Source of the DNA: DATCMU01 sp036563245 | GTDB taxonomy: Bacteria; Pseudomonadota; Alphaproteobacteria; Rhizobiales; Devosiaceae | Assembly: GCA_036563245.1 (NCBI GenBank) | Contig: DATCMU010000031.1 | Location: 9,184 to 73,183, forward strand | Direction of reading: 5' to 3' | DNA length: 64,000 bases | Part shown: positions 51,653 through 60,696 of the stretch, in pieces | Numbering within the stretch: the first letter of the stretch is position 1 | Layout: each line of letters starts with the position of its first letter | Translations under genes and position numbers: made by a program | Notes under the pieces: model-generated | What the model was told of the DNA's origin: nothing | The model's database searches: none | Seen by the model: only the letters and a program-made list of their open reading frames with translations

Positions 51653-52122
51653 CCGTCCGCCCCCCGGTTTCTGAGCCGCTCGAGAGCCTCGCGCTCTTCC
51701 GGGCTCATGGGCGAGGGCCTGGCGGGCGCGGGACGGTGCCGCAGTCCTACGATGATTGCCGCGATGCCGGCCAGCAGTGCGGCGGGCGCGGCGATCCACA
51801 AGGCCAGCGTGTGCCAGGCGAACACCGGCCTGAGCAGCACGAACTCGCCGTAGCGATCGACGATATATTGCATGACCTGCTGATCGCTATCGCCGGCCAC
51901 AAGCCGTTGGCGCACAAGAACCCTCAGATCATGGGCGAGATCGGCATTGCTGTCGTCGATCGATTCATTCTGGCAGACCAGACAACGAAGGTTCTCCGAG
52001 ATCGATCGTGCCCTTGCCTCCAGCGCCGGATCCTTGAGCATCTCGTCGGGATTGACGGCCAATGCCGCAAACGGCGCCAGCAGCGCAACCAACAGGACCG
52101 AGACTGCGAAAAGCCGCCTCAC
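51649..52122 (-). CDS. ccmH: cytochrome c-type biogenesis protein CcmH (CycL)
   Basis: Periplasmic, membrane-anchored thiol oxidoreductase that handles apocytochrome c before heme attachment. The 157-residue protein has a signal segment (1-22), the active LRCLVCQ motif (C47 and C50), the conserved SNADLAHDLRVLVRQRL and a C-terminal anchor (about 103-126). It starts inside the ccmF stop (ATGA overlap) and its own stop overlaps the OsmC start. This is the short CcmH/CycL form; the TPR part is encoded separately as ccmI. Confidence 0.95.
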   Translation of the reverse strand: MRRLFAVSVLLVALLAPFAALAVNPDEMLKDPALEARARSISENLRCLVCQNESIDDSNADLAHDLRVLVRQRLVAGDSDQQVMQYIVDRYGEFVLLRPVFAWHTLALWIAAPAALLAGIAAIIVGLRHRPAPARPSPMSPEEREALERLRNRGADG

Positions 52123-54092
52123 TCGGCGGCCTCCGCCTTGAGGCGCGCAACCCGTCGCGGCGCCCCCACACGCAGCCGCCTGTCTGTCAGGGACAGGCCA
52201 CCCGCAGCGGCCATGAAGAGAGCGCCCATCCAGATCAGGGTGACGAATGGCTTGTACCAGAGCCTGACGACTAGCCGTCCATCGGACCCAAGTTCGCCAA
52301 TCGAGATGTAGAGCTGGGAAAAGCCATAGGTGGTTATGGCCGACTCGGTCGTCGGCATCTTGCTCGCCTCGTACACGCGATGCTGCGCGGTTGCTGTCCT
52401 GGTGGTGCCATCTGGCGCAGTGATGGTGAAGTGATTGGCATCGGCGGTGTAATTGGGTCCCGCGAGGGTTTCGACATTATCGTAATGGACCGAATACCCG
52501 GCCACATCGGCGCCCTCACCCGGGCTGAGGGTGGTGATCGTCTCGCCCTGCCATGCGGTCGAGGAGACGATGCCGAGCACGGTAATTCCCAGCCCCATAT
52601 GAGCGATCGCGGTCGACCATGCGGTGCGCGGCAGACCCTTGAGGCGGCGAATGCTCTCGGAGAACGGAATGCGCCCGAGCCTTGAGCGATCGACCAGTTC
52701 GGCCAGTGCGCCGAGTATTACCCACGAGCCCAGAAGCAGGCCGAAGGGCGCAAGCGAGACGTGGAACCCGGTAGCGGCGAAATAGACCACCGCCAGGACC
52801 AGCGCCAGGACCAATGCTCCCGCGAGACGCTGGGTTGCCGCGATCAGGTCGCCGCGTTTCCATGCGAGGAAGGGCCCGAATGGCAGGATGACCAGCAGCG
52901 GCACCATGAGCGCGCCAAAGGTGAGATTGAAGAATGGAGCGCCCACCGAGATCGCCGTCCCGGTCAACGCCTCGAGAATGAGCGGATAGAGCGTGCCAAC
53001 AAGAACGGCGACGGTGGCGGTGGCAAGGAACAGATTGTTCAGGATCAGCGCGCCTTCACGGCTGATCGGAGCGAAGAGGCCGCCTGCCCGCAAGGAATTG
53101 GCTCGAAAGGCGAAAAGCGCAAAGGCGCCGCCGATGAAAGCCGCAAGGATCGACAGGATCACAAGCCCTCTTGTGGGGTCGGAAGCGAAGGCATGGACCG
53201 AGGTGAGCACGCCGGAGCGCACGAGGAACGTGCCCAGCAGGCTCAACGAGAAGGTGATGATGGACAGAAAGACAGTCCAGATCTTGAGCGCATTTCGCTT
53301 CTCCATCACCAGGGCGGAGTGCAGCAGCGCAGTCCCGGCGAGCCAGGGCATGAAGCTGGCGTTTTCCACCGGGTCCCAGAACCACCAGCCGCCCCAGCCG
53401 AGTTCATAATAGGCCCAGTATGATCCCATCGCGATCCCGAGGGTCAGGAAAAGCCATGAAGCCAGCGCCCATGGGCGCACCCAGCGGGCCCAGGCGGCGT
53501 CGATGCGCCCCGAGATCAGGGCCGCGATGGCAAAGGAAAAGCACACCGAAAACCCGACATAACCCGTGTAGAGAAGCGGCGGATGCACGGCCAGGCCGAA
53601 ATCCTGAAGAACCGGGTTGAGGTCACGACCCTCGACAGGCGCGGGAAACATGCGGGTGAACGGGCTCGAGGTGAAGATCGCATATCCCATGAAGGCAGCG
53701 CCGATCAGGCCCTGCACCGCGAGCACAAGGGTCTGCAGATCGGCGGGCAGCCTGCGCCCGAATGCGGCGACGCTCGCCCCGAAAGCCGTCAGGATGAGTA
53801 TCCAGAGCAGCACGGAGCCTTCATGATTGCCCCAGACGCTGGTGACCTTGAACAGCATGGGCATGAGCGAATGGGAGTTCTCATAGGCAAGCGCCAGGGA
53901 GAAATCGGAGGTCACGAACGCCTGGATCAGCGCGGCGAACGCTGCCGCCACAAGCAGGAATTGCAACACCGCGGCCTGCTGGACATATGTGCTCACCGCC
54001 CCTGACCGCCAGTATACAAGGCCGACCAGGGCCTGGGCGGCGGCAATCGCGAAGGCCAGAATAAGTGCGAAATGTCCCAGTTCTATCGACAT
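52119..54092 (-). CDS. ccmF: heme lyase subunit CcmF (CycK)
   Basis: Large membrane component of the cytochrome c heme ligation complex. The 657-residue protein has about 14-15 membrane segments and the tryptophan-rich heme-handling motif WGGWWFWDPVENASFMPWL (about residues 230-250). LLWILILTAFG near residue 100 and the periplasmic C-terminal region (TTLSPGEGADVAGYSVHYDN) match the family. It overlaps ccmE by 10 bases upstream and ccmH by 4 bases downstream, so the three are made together. Confidence 0.96.
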   Translation of the reverse strand: MSIELGHFALILAFAIAAAQALVGLVYWRSGAVSTYVQQAAVLQFLLVAAAFAALIQAFVTSDFSLALAYENSHSLMPMLFKVTSVWGNHEGSVLLWILILTAFGASVAAFGRRLPADLQTLVLAVQGLIGAAFMGYAIFTSSPFTRMFPAPVEGRDLNPVLQDFGLAVHPPLLYTGYVGFSVCFSFAIAALISGRIDAAWARWVRPWALASWLFLTLGIAMGSYWAYYELGWGGWWFWDPVENASFMPWLAGTALLHSALVMEKRNALKIWTVFLSIITFSLSLLGTFLVRSGVLTSVHAFASDPTRGLVILSILAAFIGGAFALFAFRANSLRAGGLFAPISREGALILNNLFLATATVAVLVGTLYPLILEALTGTAISVGAPFFNLTFGALMVPLLVILPFGPFLAWKRGDLIAATQRLAGALVLALVLAVVYFAATGFHVSLAPFGLLLGSWVILGALAELVDRSRLGRIPFSESIRRLKGLPRTAWSTAIAHMGLGITVLGIVSSTAWQGETITTLSPGEGADVAGYSVHYDNVETLAGPNYTADANHFTITAPDGTTRTATAQHRVYEASKMPTTESAITTYGFSQLYISIGELGSDGRLVVRLWYKPFVTLIWMGALFMAAAGGLSLTDRRLRVGAPRRVARLKAEAAE

Positions 54093-54553
54093 GGATTGAC
54101 CTCACCGGGTGCGGCGGCTGTCGGCGCGCGCTCCCATTCGCCGTTTTCCTTGAGCTTGTCGACGACGTTCTTGGGCATGTAGTTCTCATCGTGCTTTGCG
54201 AGGATCGTGGTGGCCTTGAACGTGCCATCGGGCAAGAGGCTGCCCTCGGCCACAACCCCCTGCCCCTCGCGGAACAGATCCGGCACGATCCCCGTATAGC
54301 TCACCTTGATGTCAGCCTTGCCGTCCCCGACAATGAAATCAAGCTTTTCGCCTTGCTTCTTGCACGATCCTGAACCGACCAGCCCGCCGATCCGCACCGC
54401 CTGCCCGACCGCAACGTGCTGCGCCGCCATTTCGGAGGGCGTGTAGAAGAACACGATCTCGTTGCGCAGCGCGGACAGGATCAGGGCCACGGCCAGCGCC
54501 ACGACGGCGAGGAGCCCCAGGATTACCGTCAGTTTCTTCTGCTTGCGGGTCAA
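54083..54553 (-). CDS. ccmE: heme chaperone CcmE (CycJ)
   Basis: Periplasmic heme carrier that takes heme from CcmABCD and hands it to CcmF/H. The 156-residue protein has one N-terminal anchor (about 8-28) and an OB-fold domain. The heme-binding histidine is H121 with Y125 in LAKHDENYMP. The start is TTG at 54553, with AGGAG seven bases upstream inside the gap after ccmI; no other start fits the family N-terminus (TRKQKKL). The heme export genes ccmABCD are not in this window. Confidence 0.95.
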   Translation of the reverse strand: MTRKQKKLTVILGLLAVVALAVALILSALRNEIVFFYTPSEMAAQHVAVGQAVRIGGLVGSGSCKKQGEKLDFIVGDGKADIKVSYTGIVPDLFREGQGVVAEGSLLPDGTFKATTILAKHDENYMPKNVVDKLKENGEWERAPTAAAPGEVNPCR

Positions 54554-54563
54554 AACCGAACTC

Positions 54564-55664
54564 CTACTTCACCTGCAGACCGGCCTGTTTCGCCATGTTG
54601 TCGAGGGCGGTACGCGCGGTCGCGTCGGGATAGGCCGCCACCGCTTCGTCATATGCCTTCTGGGCTGCAGCCTTGTCGCCGAGCACCAGACGGGAACGCA
54701 CCAGCCGGGTCCATTCGTCAATCGAGCCGCCGTCGGATTCAAGGCGGGACGCCAGCCCTTCAACCATGCCCTGCACCATCTGACGTTGTTCCGGATCAAG
54801 GCTGAGGCCGTTTCCTGCAGCGGGGGTCGCACCCGTCTGTCCATTCTGGGCAGCCTCAAGGCCCGCCTGCGCGGCCGGCAACCAGGATTCACCGCCCCTG
54901 GACAGGGCAAGGACATCGTTCCACAGCCTCTTTGCCTCGTCGAAGCGTCCCTGGCGTGTTGCAGTATCGGCCAGATAGAAGCGCGCCCTGACATTGCCGG
55001 GGTCGCGCGCCACCGCGCTGTTGAGCAGGGCCATCGCCTCGGCGTTCGGCGTGCCACCATTCGCCATTGTAAGCGCCTCGGCCAGATCGGTCTCGGCGTC
55101 CGCGGTCGGCGGCTGCAGATCCAGAATGCGCCGATAGGCGTGAACGGCATCGTCGAAGCGCTGCTGCTGCATGTAGATCGGGGCGATCACCTGCCAGCCA
55201 CGCAAGTCATCCGGCGTTTCCTTCAGCCGCTGCTCGACCTTGGCGATTGCCTGGGCAAGACTCATGCGGTCGGCGATTTCCGCCTGCCTGGCCGAAAGTG
55301 GCTGCCCGGGGAGTTGCGGACTGCCCAGCTGCCAATAGATGCCGAAGGCGACAACCGCTATTACGAGCACCGACATGGGGACCAGAAAACGAGGGGGCCT
55401 TGCGCGGGCCAACCCGGACGTTTGCTCGCCGGACTGGCGCAACAGTTCCCGGGCAAGTTCCGCGCGTGCGGTTTCTCCGTCTTCAATGGAGAGTTCGCCG
55501 CGCGCCACATCCCCCTCAATTTCTTCAAGCTGGGCACGATGATGGGCGTCCAGCGCCGAAGCCGCGTTATCCGGGTTCGCGTTGACCGCCTGCAGCCGAC
55601 CCGCATAGAACAATGCGGCGCAAGCGACGAGCGTGAGACCGATGGCAAGGGCCCAGAACACCAT
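54564..55664 (-). CDS. ccmI: cytochrome c-type biogenesis protein CcmI (CycH)
   Basis: Apocytochrome chaperone, membrane-anchored with a periplasmic TPR domain. Of 366 residues, the first membrane segment is at 1-20 and the second at about 92-112, with a cytoplasmic loop between them. TPR helices follow (WQVIAPIYMQQQRFDDAVHAYRRIL, ALLNSAVARDPGNVRARFYLAD, DEAKRLWNDVLALSRGG). The start at 55664 follows GGAGAAG. First gene of the order ccmI-ccmE-ccmF-ccmH, divergent from the flavin-fold gene at 55808. Confidence 0.93.
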   Translation of the reverse strand: MVFWALAIGLTLVACAALFYAGRLQAVNANPDNAASALDAHHRAQLEEIEGDVARGELSIEDGETARAELARELLRQSGEQTSGLARARPPRFLVPMSVLVIAVVAFGIYWQLGSPQLPGQPLSARQAEIADRMSLAQAIAKVEQRLKETPDDLRGWQVIAPIYMQQQRFDDAVHAYRRILDLQPPTADAETDLAEALTMANGGTPNAEAMALLNSAVARDPGNVRARFYLADTATRQGRFDEAKRLWNDVLALSRGGESWLPAAQAGLEAAQNGQTGATPAAGNGLSLDPEQRQMVQGMVEGLASRLESDGGSIDEWTRLVRSRLVLGDKAAAQKAYDEAVAAYPDATARTALDNMAKQAGLQVK

Positions 55665-55807
55665 GGGGACGAACTTCTCCAAAACATGCGCATGCAGGGC
55701 GCCTGTTCCTATTAGGCGATTTGGCGAAAAGTTGCACCCGATGCAAGGCATCCTATCCGAGCGCATTGCCGCACCTTGCGCGACTGGCCAGGGCGACTGA
55801 GCACGCC

Positions 55808-56890
55808 ATGACAACCAAGACCATGGATATTGCCATTTTCGGCTCCGGACCCGATGCCATGCTCCTGGCCGGCCTCCTGGCTCGCCGTCACGGCCGCAAG
55901 GTTGCGCTGGTCCGACAAAGGCCGTTTGCAGGACAGATTCAGCGTTCCCCCGACCTGGCGGCTGCGTTGATGACCCGTCCAGAGAGCTGGATCGAAATCA
56001 GGCGCGGCGCAGACGATGTCTTCAGGCTGTTCGGTGAGATGGGGGCCACGGCAAGCCTTGAGCGCGTGGAGGTGCGCTTTGCGGCGTCCGGCCCGGAGGC
56101 GGCCGAAGCGCTCAAGCACATGCGCCATGTCGCCCAGGGCTGCGGCTGGGCTGTGCAAAGGGAGGTGATGGATGGCACGGGGCCAGATCGCTACGCGATC
56201 AGGCTGAGCGACGTGATACGCCTTTCGCGCCATAGGTTGATCGCCGCGCTTTCCGCCTGGGCGATTGATACAGGCATCATGCTGCTGGAGGCAGAACGGT
56301 GCACGAGCCGCGTGCTCAGGAATGGCAATGCCCGCATCACGCACGATGGCGTGACAATAACGGCTGAACTGGCGGTGCTCGCCGACACGGATGCGCTGCA
56401 GGCGCATCTTCCTGTCGCCGAAATCGAGCGTCATCTGCGTCTCCTGCGCGGCACCGTATTGTTGACGGAACCAACGGCGGCCCTCTCCGTCCCTGTCATG
56501 GTCGATGCCGATGGCGGGATGATCGCGTCGCAGTCGGCCACGGGCGCAGTTGCGATCAGCGGCGCCGGGAGTGCCGACATGGTCATTGCGTCCGCGGCAC
56601 GCCGATGGCCGGAGATCGCCGGGTTGCGACTGGCCGGCCAGGCAATGACCCATTCATGCCTGCACCGGGATGGCGGTCCGGTATTCGGCAATGTCGGGCA
56701 ATCGGGGGCGTGGTCCCTCGCTGGCCTCGGGCCGGCATCGATCGTTTTCATGCCGGCGGTCGCCCGGCAGATCGCGGGCGACGGCGAGGAAACCGGGAAT
56801 GGGTTCTTCCTTGATCGCGGCACGGGCCGTCGCCGCGCGCCCGGTGCCGCTGAGTTTATCCCCCTTGCGAGCGATGGAGTGCTGACGTGA
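55808..56890 (+). CDS. degenerate FAD-fold protein paired with a sarcosine-oxidase-alpha-like protein
   Basis: A 360-residue protein with a dinucleotide-fold N-terminus (IAIFGSGPDAMLLAGLLARR). The third glycine of GxGxxG is Ala, and the acidic residue that binds the ribose at the end of the second strand is missing (KVALVRQRPF), so FAD binding is doubtful. The C-terminal GPVFGNVGQSGAWSLAGLGP resembles the closing FAD-contact region of DAO-type oxidases. I do not recognise a precise family. Its last codons overlap the next gene (ATGA-type, 4 bases), and the pair is probably one unit. It could be a shrunken SoxB-like partner; function unknown. Confidence 0.7.
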   Translation: MTTKTMDIAIFGSGPDAMLLAGLLARRHGRKVALVRQRPFAGQIQRSPDLAAALMTRPESWIEIRRGADDVFRLFGEMGATASLERVEVRFAASGPEAAEALKHMRHVAQGCGWAVQREVMDGTGPDRYAIRLSDVIRLSRHRLIAALSAWAIDTGIMLLEAERCTSRVLRNGNARITHDGVTITAELAVLADTDALQAHLPVAEIERHLRLLRGTVLLTEPTAALSVPVMVDADGGMIASQSATGAVAISGAGSADMVIASAARRWPEIAGLRLAGQAMTHSCLHRDGGPVFGNVGQSGAWSLAGLGPASIVFMPAVARQIAGDGEETGNGFFLDRGTGRRRAPGAAEFIPLASDGVLT

Positions 56891-58860
56891 GTGCCCGGTC
56901 CAATCGCCTTGCGGACAAGGCCGCCGACGGTCTGGGCGGCGACTGGATAGACCGCGGCCACCCAATATCCTTTCGCCTGAATGGCATGACCATCGAAGGC
57001 TTTGCCGGCGATACTGTGCTGTCGGCGGCCGTGGCGGCGGGCATATCGGGCGCCGGCACCAGAGGTGGCCTGCCACTGGCACTGACACCGCGGTTTGCTC
57101 CGCCAGTTCGGCCAGTCCGCGCCGTGGAAGGCGAGCAGGCATTGTTCCCCATGCAACGCACCCCGATCATCGAGGGGGCCGAATATGTTACGCCCGGGTT
57201 CCGGGCCTCGTCACGCCTTGTGCGGACCGCTGCGAGCCTGTTCGGCAAGCGGCCGGACACGCTCGGCGAACGGTTCGAACGCGACTTCAGGCTTCACGAA
57301 CCCTGGATCGATCAGGCCCCGGAGGCCAGCGTCGCGGTTGACCTGCTGGTCGTGGGCGCCGGGGCGGCAGGCCTTGCAGCGGCCGAGGCGGCGGCACGAA
57401 CCGGGTTGCAGGTCGCGGTGGTGGAGCGGGCCCAGAGTGCCGGTGGCGCATTCGGCCTGTTTCACAAGGCGAACGCCACCGGGGGCAATCCTGACCGGCT
57501 TTTCGACGATTTGAGGGGGCGGGACAACGTCACATTCTTCTTTCGGACCGAGGTGTTGCGCCTCGCCGAGGGGCAGGCCGTGGCCCATCAGGTCAGACTG
57601 GACGGCACAACAGTGGAGGCGCGCCTGGTCGCATTCACCGCCCCCCGCATTGTATTGGCCACCGGCGCGCTCGAACGGTTGCCGGTCTTTCCCGGCAATC
57701 GCCTGCCCGGCGTGACGGGTGCGCTTTCGGCATTCTTCCTGGCCTATCGGTTCGGCGTGTGGCCGGGCTCGAATGCAATGATTGCGACTTCGGCCAACGC
57801 GGGGTACAGGCTGGCCACGCTGGCCTCCGAAGCTGGCGTGAGGGTTGCACGTATCATTGATCCCCGGCTCGCCCCGGCCTCACGGCTGGTGGATTTCGCC
57901 AAGGCCGCTTCCCTGCCCATGGCGCCCGGCATCACCCCCGTTCGCGCCGAGCATTCACCCAAAACGGGCCGCATCGCGGTGCAGACGCGAATTGTCAATC
58001 ATGGGACGCCCACCGGCGATACCTTGCTCGACGTCGACCGCCTGGTAATCGCAGGGGGATGGCAGCCCGACCTTTCGCTTTGGCACGGCACGGGTGGCGG
58101 GGCACGTTGGGACGATGACAGGCAGCAATTGCTACCGGAGGGCGACGTCGACGGCGTGGCGATGGCCGGGAGCGCTGCGGGATGGCGCGATCATACCGCG
58201 GTGCTGGAAAGTGCGCGCGCGGCCGTGGCGCGACTGCTTGGACGGCGCGCTGATGAGATCAGCGAACCTTATACCGATCCCCATTTCGAGACCCCGGACA
58301 GCATAATTCCCCCAGTGTCGACACCTGACGCGGTCCAGCATGCCTATCTCGACGGCGGGGCATCGCTGACCATGTTGGGTGCCGACGAAGTGGTCTCCGG
58401 TCTCGAGGCCGCACCGCGCGCCATTTCGATCGGCGACCTGACGGCGCACGTGCTCCTGGGCCAGATCGACGGCGAAAGCATCCATGAACTGGCCAGCGAG
58501 CGATGCATACCGCCGCGCCGCCTTGTCGATGTTGCGACCGCGCGCCCGGCGGAGCAGGCGCCGGGATTTGCTGGTAGATCCGGCGTGCCACACTATCTCG
58601 CCGGCCGTTTCGGGGACGCGCAGAAACGTGTCGCTATCGCCAGCGCGGATGGGCGCGCATTCGAGACCGGCAGCCTCATATTTGCCAATAGCGATCTCGC
58701 GGAGCCGACGGACGCGGTCGGCGTGGTTACGGAGGATGGTGGACAGGGCAAGACCCAGGCCGCGCTCGTCGCCATCCGGTTTGCGGAGAAAGGTGCCCGA
58801 CTCGTCGTGCGCGATGGGGCAAGCCTGTCCTATGCCGTGATCGAGAGTGACGAGGTCTAG
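56887..58860 (+). CDS. sarcosine oxidase alpha-like protein lacking ferredoxin cysteines and folate domain core
   Basis: A 657-residue protein laid out like the alpha subunit of heterotetrameric sarcosine oxidase. Residues about 20-75 match the ferredoxin-like Fer2_4 fold (FRLNGMTIEGFAGDTVLSAA) but contain no cysteine. A full FAD site follows (LLVVGAGAAGLAAAEAAART, VVERAQSAGGAFG), then the second Rossmann fold (APRIVLATGALERLPVFPG, NAMIATSANAGYRLATLASE) and LVIAGGWQPDLSLW. The folate-binding aminomethyltransferase domain (about 350 residues in SoxA) is replaced by about 100 residues ending in a barrel-like GVVTEDGGQGKTQAALVAIR. The whole chain has one Cys. GTG start. Confidence 0.82.
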   Translation: MSARSNRLADKAADGLGGDWIDRGHPISFRLNGMTIEGFAGDTVLSAAVAAGISGAGTRGGLPLALTPRFAPPVRPVRAVEGEQALFPMQRTPIIEGAEYVTPGFRASSRLVRTAASLFGKRPDTLGERFERDFRLHEPWIDQAPEASVAVDLLVVGAGAAGLAAAEAAARTGLQVAVVERAQSAGGAFGLFHKANATGGNPDRLFDDLRGRDNVTFFFRTEVLRLAEGQAVAHQVRLDGTTVEARLVAFTAPRIVLATGALERLPVFPGNRLPGVTGALSAFFLAYRFGVWPGSNAMIATSANAGYRLATLASEAGVRVARIIDPRLAPASRLVDFAKAASLPMAPGITPVRAEHSPKTGRIAVQTRIVNHGTPTGDTLLDVDRLVIAGGWQPDLSLWHGTGGGARWDDDRQQLLPEGDVDGVAMAGSAAGWRDHTAVLESARAAVARLLGRRADEISEPYTDPHFETPDSIIPPVSTPDAVQHAYLDGGASLTMLGADEVVSGLEAAPRAISIGDLTAHVLLGQIDGESIHELASERCIPPRRLVDVATARPAEQAPGFAGRSGVPHYLAGRFGDAQKRVAIASADGRAFETGSLIFANSDLAEPTDAVGVVTEDGGQGKTQAALVAIRFAEKGARLVVRDGASLSYAVIESDEV

Positions 58861-60086
58861 GCCAGGCCGCCAAGCCGACGAACGGCGGCATCGCGGGCCC
58901 GCCGCAGGATTTCGGCGTATTTTTCGTCGAAACGGATCTCGGCCATGCGGATGCCTGCATCGAGGCGCTCGCCCAGCGCGGCTCCCGCCGGGTTGTCCCG
59001 GAACGATTCCAGCGCGCGGCCGGTCAGCACCTCGATGGCCTGCCCGCTTTCGTTCCACACCTGATCGAAAACCACATTGAGCGCCAGCGAAGAGCGTGCG
59101 TCGCGCACTGCGTTCAACAGGTACAGTCCGCCATAAGCGGCAAGCGCCGCGTCCGGATCGAAACGGTCGACACCCTCGCGCGGGCGGCGCAGCGCACGGT
59201 TGATTTCGCCGGTGACCCCACGCAGGCGCGCTTCCAGTTGCCCGGAAACCCGACCGGTCAAATCGGCAACCATGTGGGCCCAGATATTGGCCCGCGAGAC
59301 TTCGATATATCCCGTCGCCGCGCGTATCAGGCGGTGAAATCTGTCGATGGCCTTGCATACCAGATCGGCGTCGCGATCAAGGACGCCCGGGCGTTGCAGG
59401 ATTGCCAACTGGGCCTGGGCATGGGCAAGGATCGCCTCGATCAGCGGACCGAACCCTCCGCGGCTCAAGGCTGCATCGCTGGCCGCGCCAGTCTGCCGTA
59501 TCGCCGCCACCACGAGCCGGGACGGATTGGCGACCTGCCCCACGACAGCCATCATCATCAGTGATGTCAGGCCGCTGTCGGCAAGAGGCATGGACTTGAG
59601 CGCGGCCCCGAGCGCTTCTTCGTCCTGGGTTTCGTTGGCGACCCGACCGAAGTCCAGGGCCTTGGCAATAACGGCGTGCGCCCTGAGCGCGGCAAGGAAC
59701 ACCGGCAGGCGTTCGCGCACGCCATCCCCGCCCATTTGAACAGTCATGCGATGATCGGCCTCGACCGTCTTCGCCTGGCGGATCGCCTCGTCAATCGCGT
59801 CAGTGACTTCGGGAATGAGTGGGCCGAGAAGGGCAGACGCGGAGGCGCCGGATTCAATTTCCGCCACCAGGCGCTCGGCAGTGACCGGCAGAAGGTCACG
59901 GGCCACCCATGTCCAGATTGCCTCGGCATGCTCGCGCGCGATTGCGCCGTCGAAGGGGTAAACACCCGGCTTTTCGACAAGAACCGGCGAAAGCGCATCG
60001 GCAATCACGCCGAACCCGGCGCGGAACACCTGCGGCGGCGGACTCTTGCGAATGGCGGTTTTGGCGATGGCTGCGCTTTGCGGCAT
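58857..60086 (-). CDS. conserved-looking hypothetical protein, 409 residues
   Basis: I do not recognise this protein. It is predicted almost wholly alpha-helical and soluble, with no signal peptide or membrane segment and one cysteine. Noticeable parts are AIAREHAEAIWTWVARDLLPV near residue 50, a long helical middle, and an Arg-rich C-terminus (EILRRARDAAVRRLGGL). Base composition and codon use are like the neighbours, so it is probably a native gene. It is convergent with the SoxA-like gene, and the two stop codons share the four bases CTAG. The upstream gap to the lipoprotein gene is 98 bp on the other side. Confidence 0.75.
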   Translation of the reverse strand: MPQSAAIAKTAIRKSPPPQVFRAGFGVIADALSPVLVEKPGVYPFDGAIAREHAEAIWTWVARDLLPVTAERLVAEIESGASASALLGPLIPEVTDAIDEAIRQAKTVEADHRMTVQMGGDGVRERLPVFLAALRAHAVIAKALDFGRVANETQDEEALGAALKSMPLADSGLTSLMMMAVVGQVANPSRLVVAAIRQTGAASDAALSRGGFGPLIEAILAHAQAQLAILQRPGVLDRDADLVCKAIDRFHRLIRAATGYIEVSRANIWAHMVADLTGRVSGQLEARLRGVTGEINRALRRPREGVDRFDPDAALAAYGGLYLLNAVRDARSSLALNVVFDQVWNESGQAIEVLTGRALESFRDNPAGAALGERLDAGIRMAEIRFDEKYAEILRRARDAAVRRLGGLA

Positions 60087-60184
60087 GGCGGCGAACCGTC
60101 AGTTTGACACTCGCCACCACACTACAGCGCGATGGTAAAAAAAGGCTTTTGTTGTCGGGGGTTCGCCCGCCAAATGAGTTGGCT

Positions 60185-60640
60185 TCAACCTGCCGAGACG
60201 TCCACGACACCCCACTGCCCGTCCATTTCACGGCAGGCCGTTCCCTTGCGCAGGTAGTCGCTTCCCTTGACCGATACGGTGTGGGTGAAGTCCCGGCAAT
60301 CGAGATTGTTCACCCGCACATATGGACCGACCGTCACCGTGCCGGACGCTCCCGAATCGCCGGTCCAGTATCTGGGGGCGCCAGGTCGGCCGAACTGCAG
60401 CGCGTAGAACTGGGCGCTGGCGGCTTCCGATTTTTCCTTGTCGCTGAGCAGTTTGCCCGCGGCCGGATCGATGTAGGCGAGAACGTCGGTCGCAGACAGG
60501 GCGGCGGCGGTCGCTTGCGCCGGATTCTGGGTCGCAAGGGCGTCGCCCGGCCCCTGCGCATTACCGAACGAATCGAACCGGGCGCAGCCCGAAAGCGCAA
60601 GAGATCCAATCACAGCTAACGACAACAGGGAAATCCGCAT
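60185..60640 (-). CDS. lipoprotein with RT0821/Lpp0805-type surface domain
   Basis: A 151-residue exported lipoprotein. The signal peptide ends in the lipobox LALSGC (lipidated C19). The C-terminal part shows RYWTGDSGASGTVTV, CRDFTHTVSVKG and GTACREMDGQWGVV, the pattern of RT0821/Lpp0805 family and 17-kDa antigen-like proteins found in alphaproteobacterial envelopes. Function is not established. It lies 56 bp upstream of nothing but the FeuQ-type gene end on the same strand, so read-through from feuPQ is possible. Confidence 0.82.
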   Translation of the reverse strand: MRISLLSLAVIGSLALSGCARFDSFGNAQGPGDALATQNPAQATAAALSATDVLAYIDPAAGKLLSDKEKSEAASAQFYALQFGRPGAPRYWTGDSGASGTVTVGPYVRVNNLDCRDFTHTVSVKGSDYLRKGTACREMDGQWGVVDVSAG

Positions 60641-60696
60641 ATCCGATCCACTCGAATTGTTTTCGTCATTACAACGGCTTGTTGCTCAAGTTGGCC

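Noticed and set aside
51653..51799. N-terminal extension of the OsmC frame
   Set aside because: These codons lie entirely inside ccmH in another frame and resemble no OsmC protein; the GTG at 51652 with its ribosome site is the better start.
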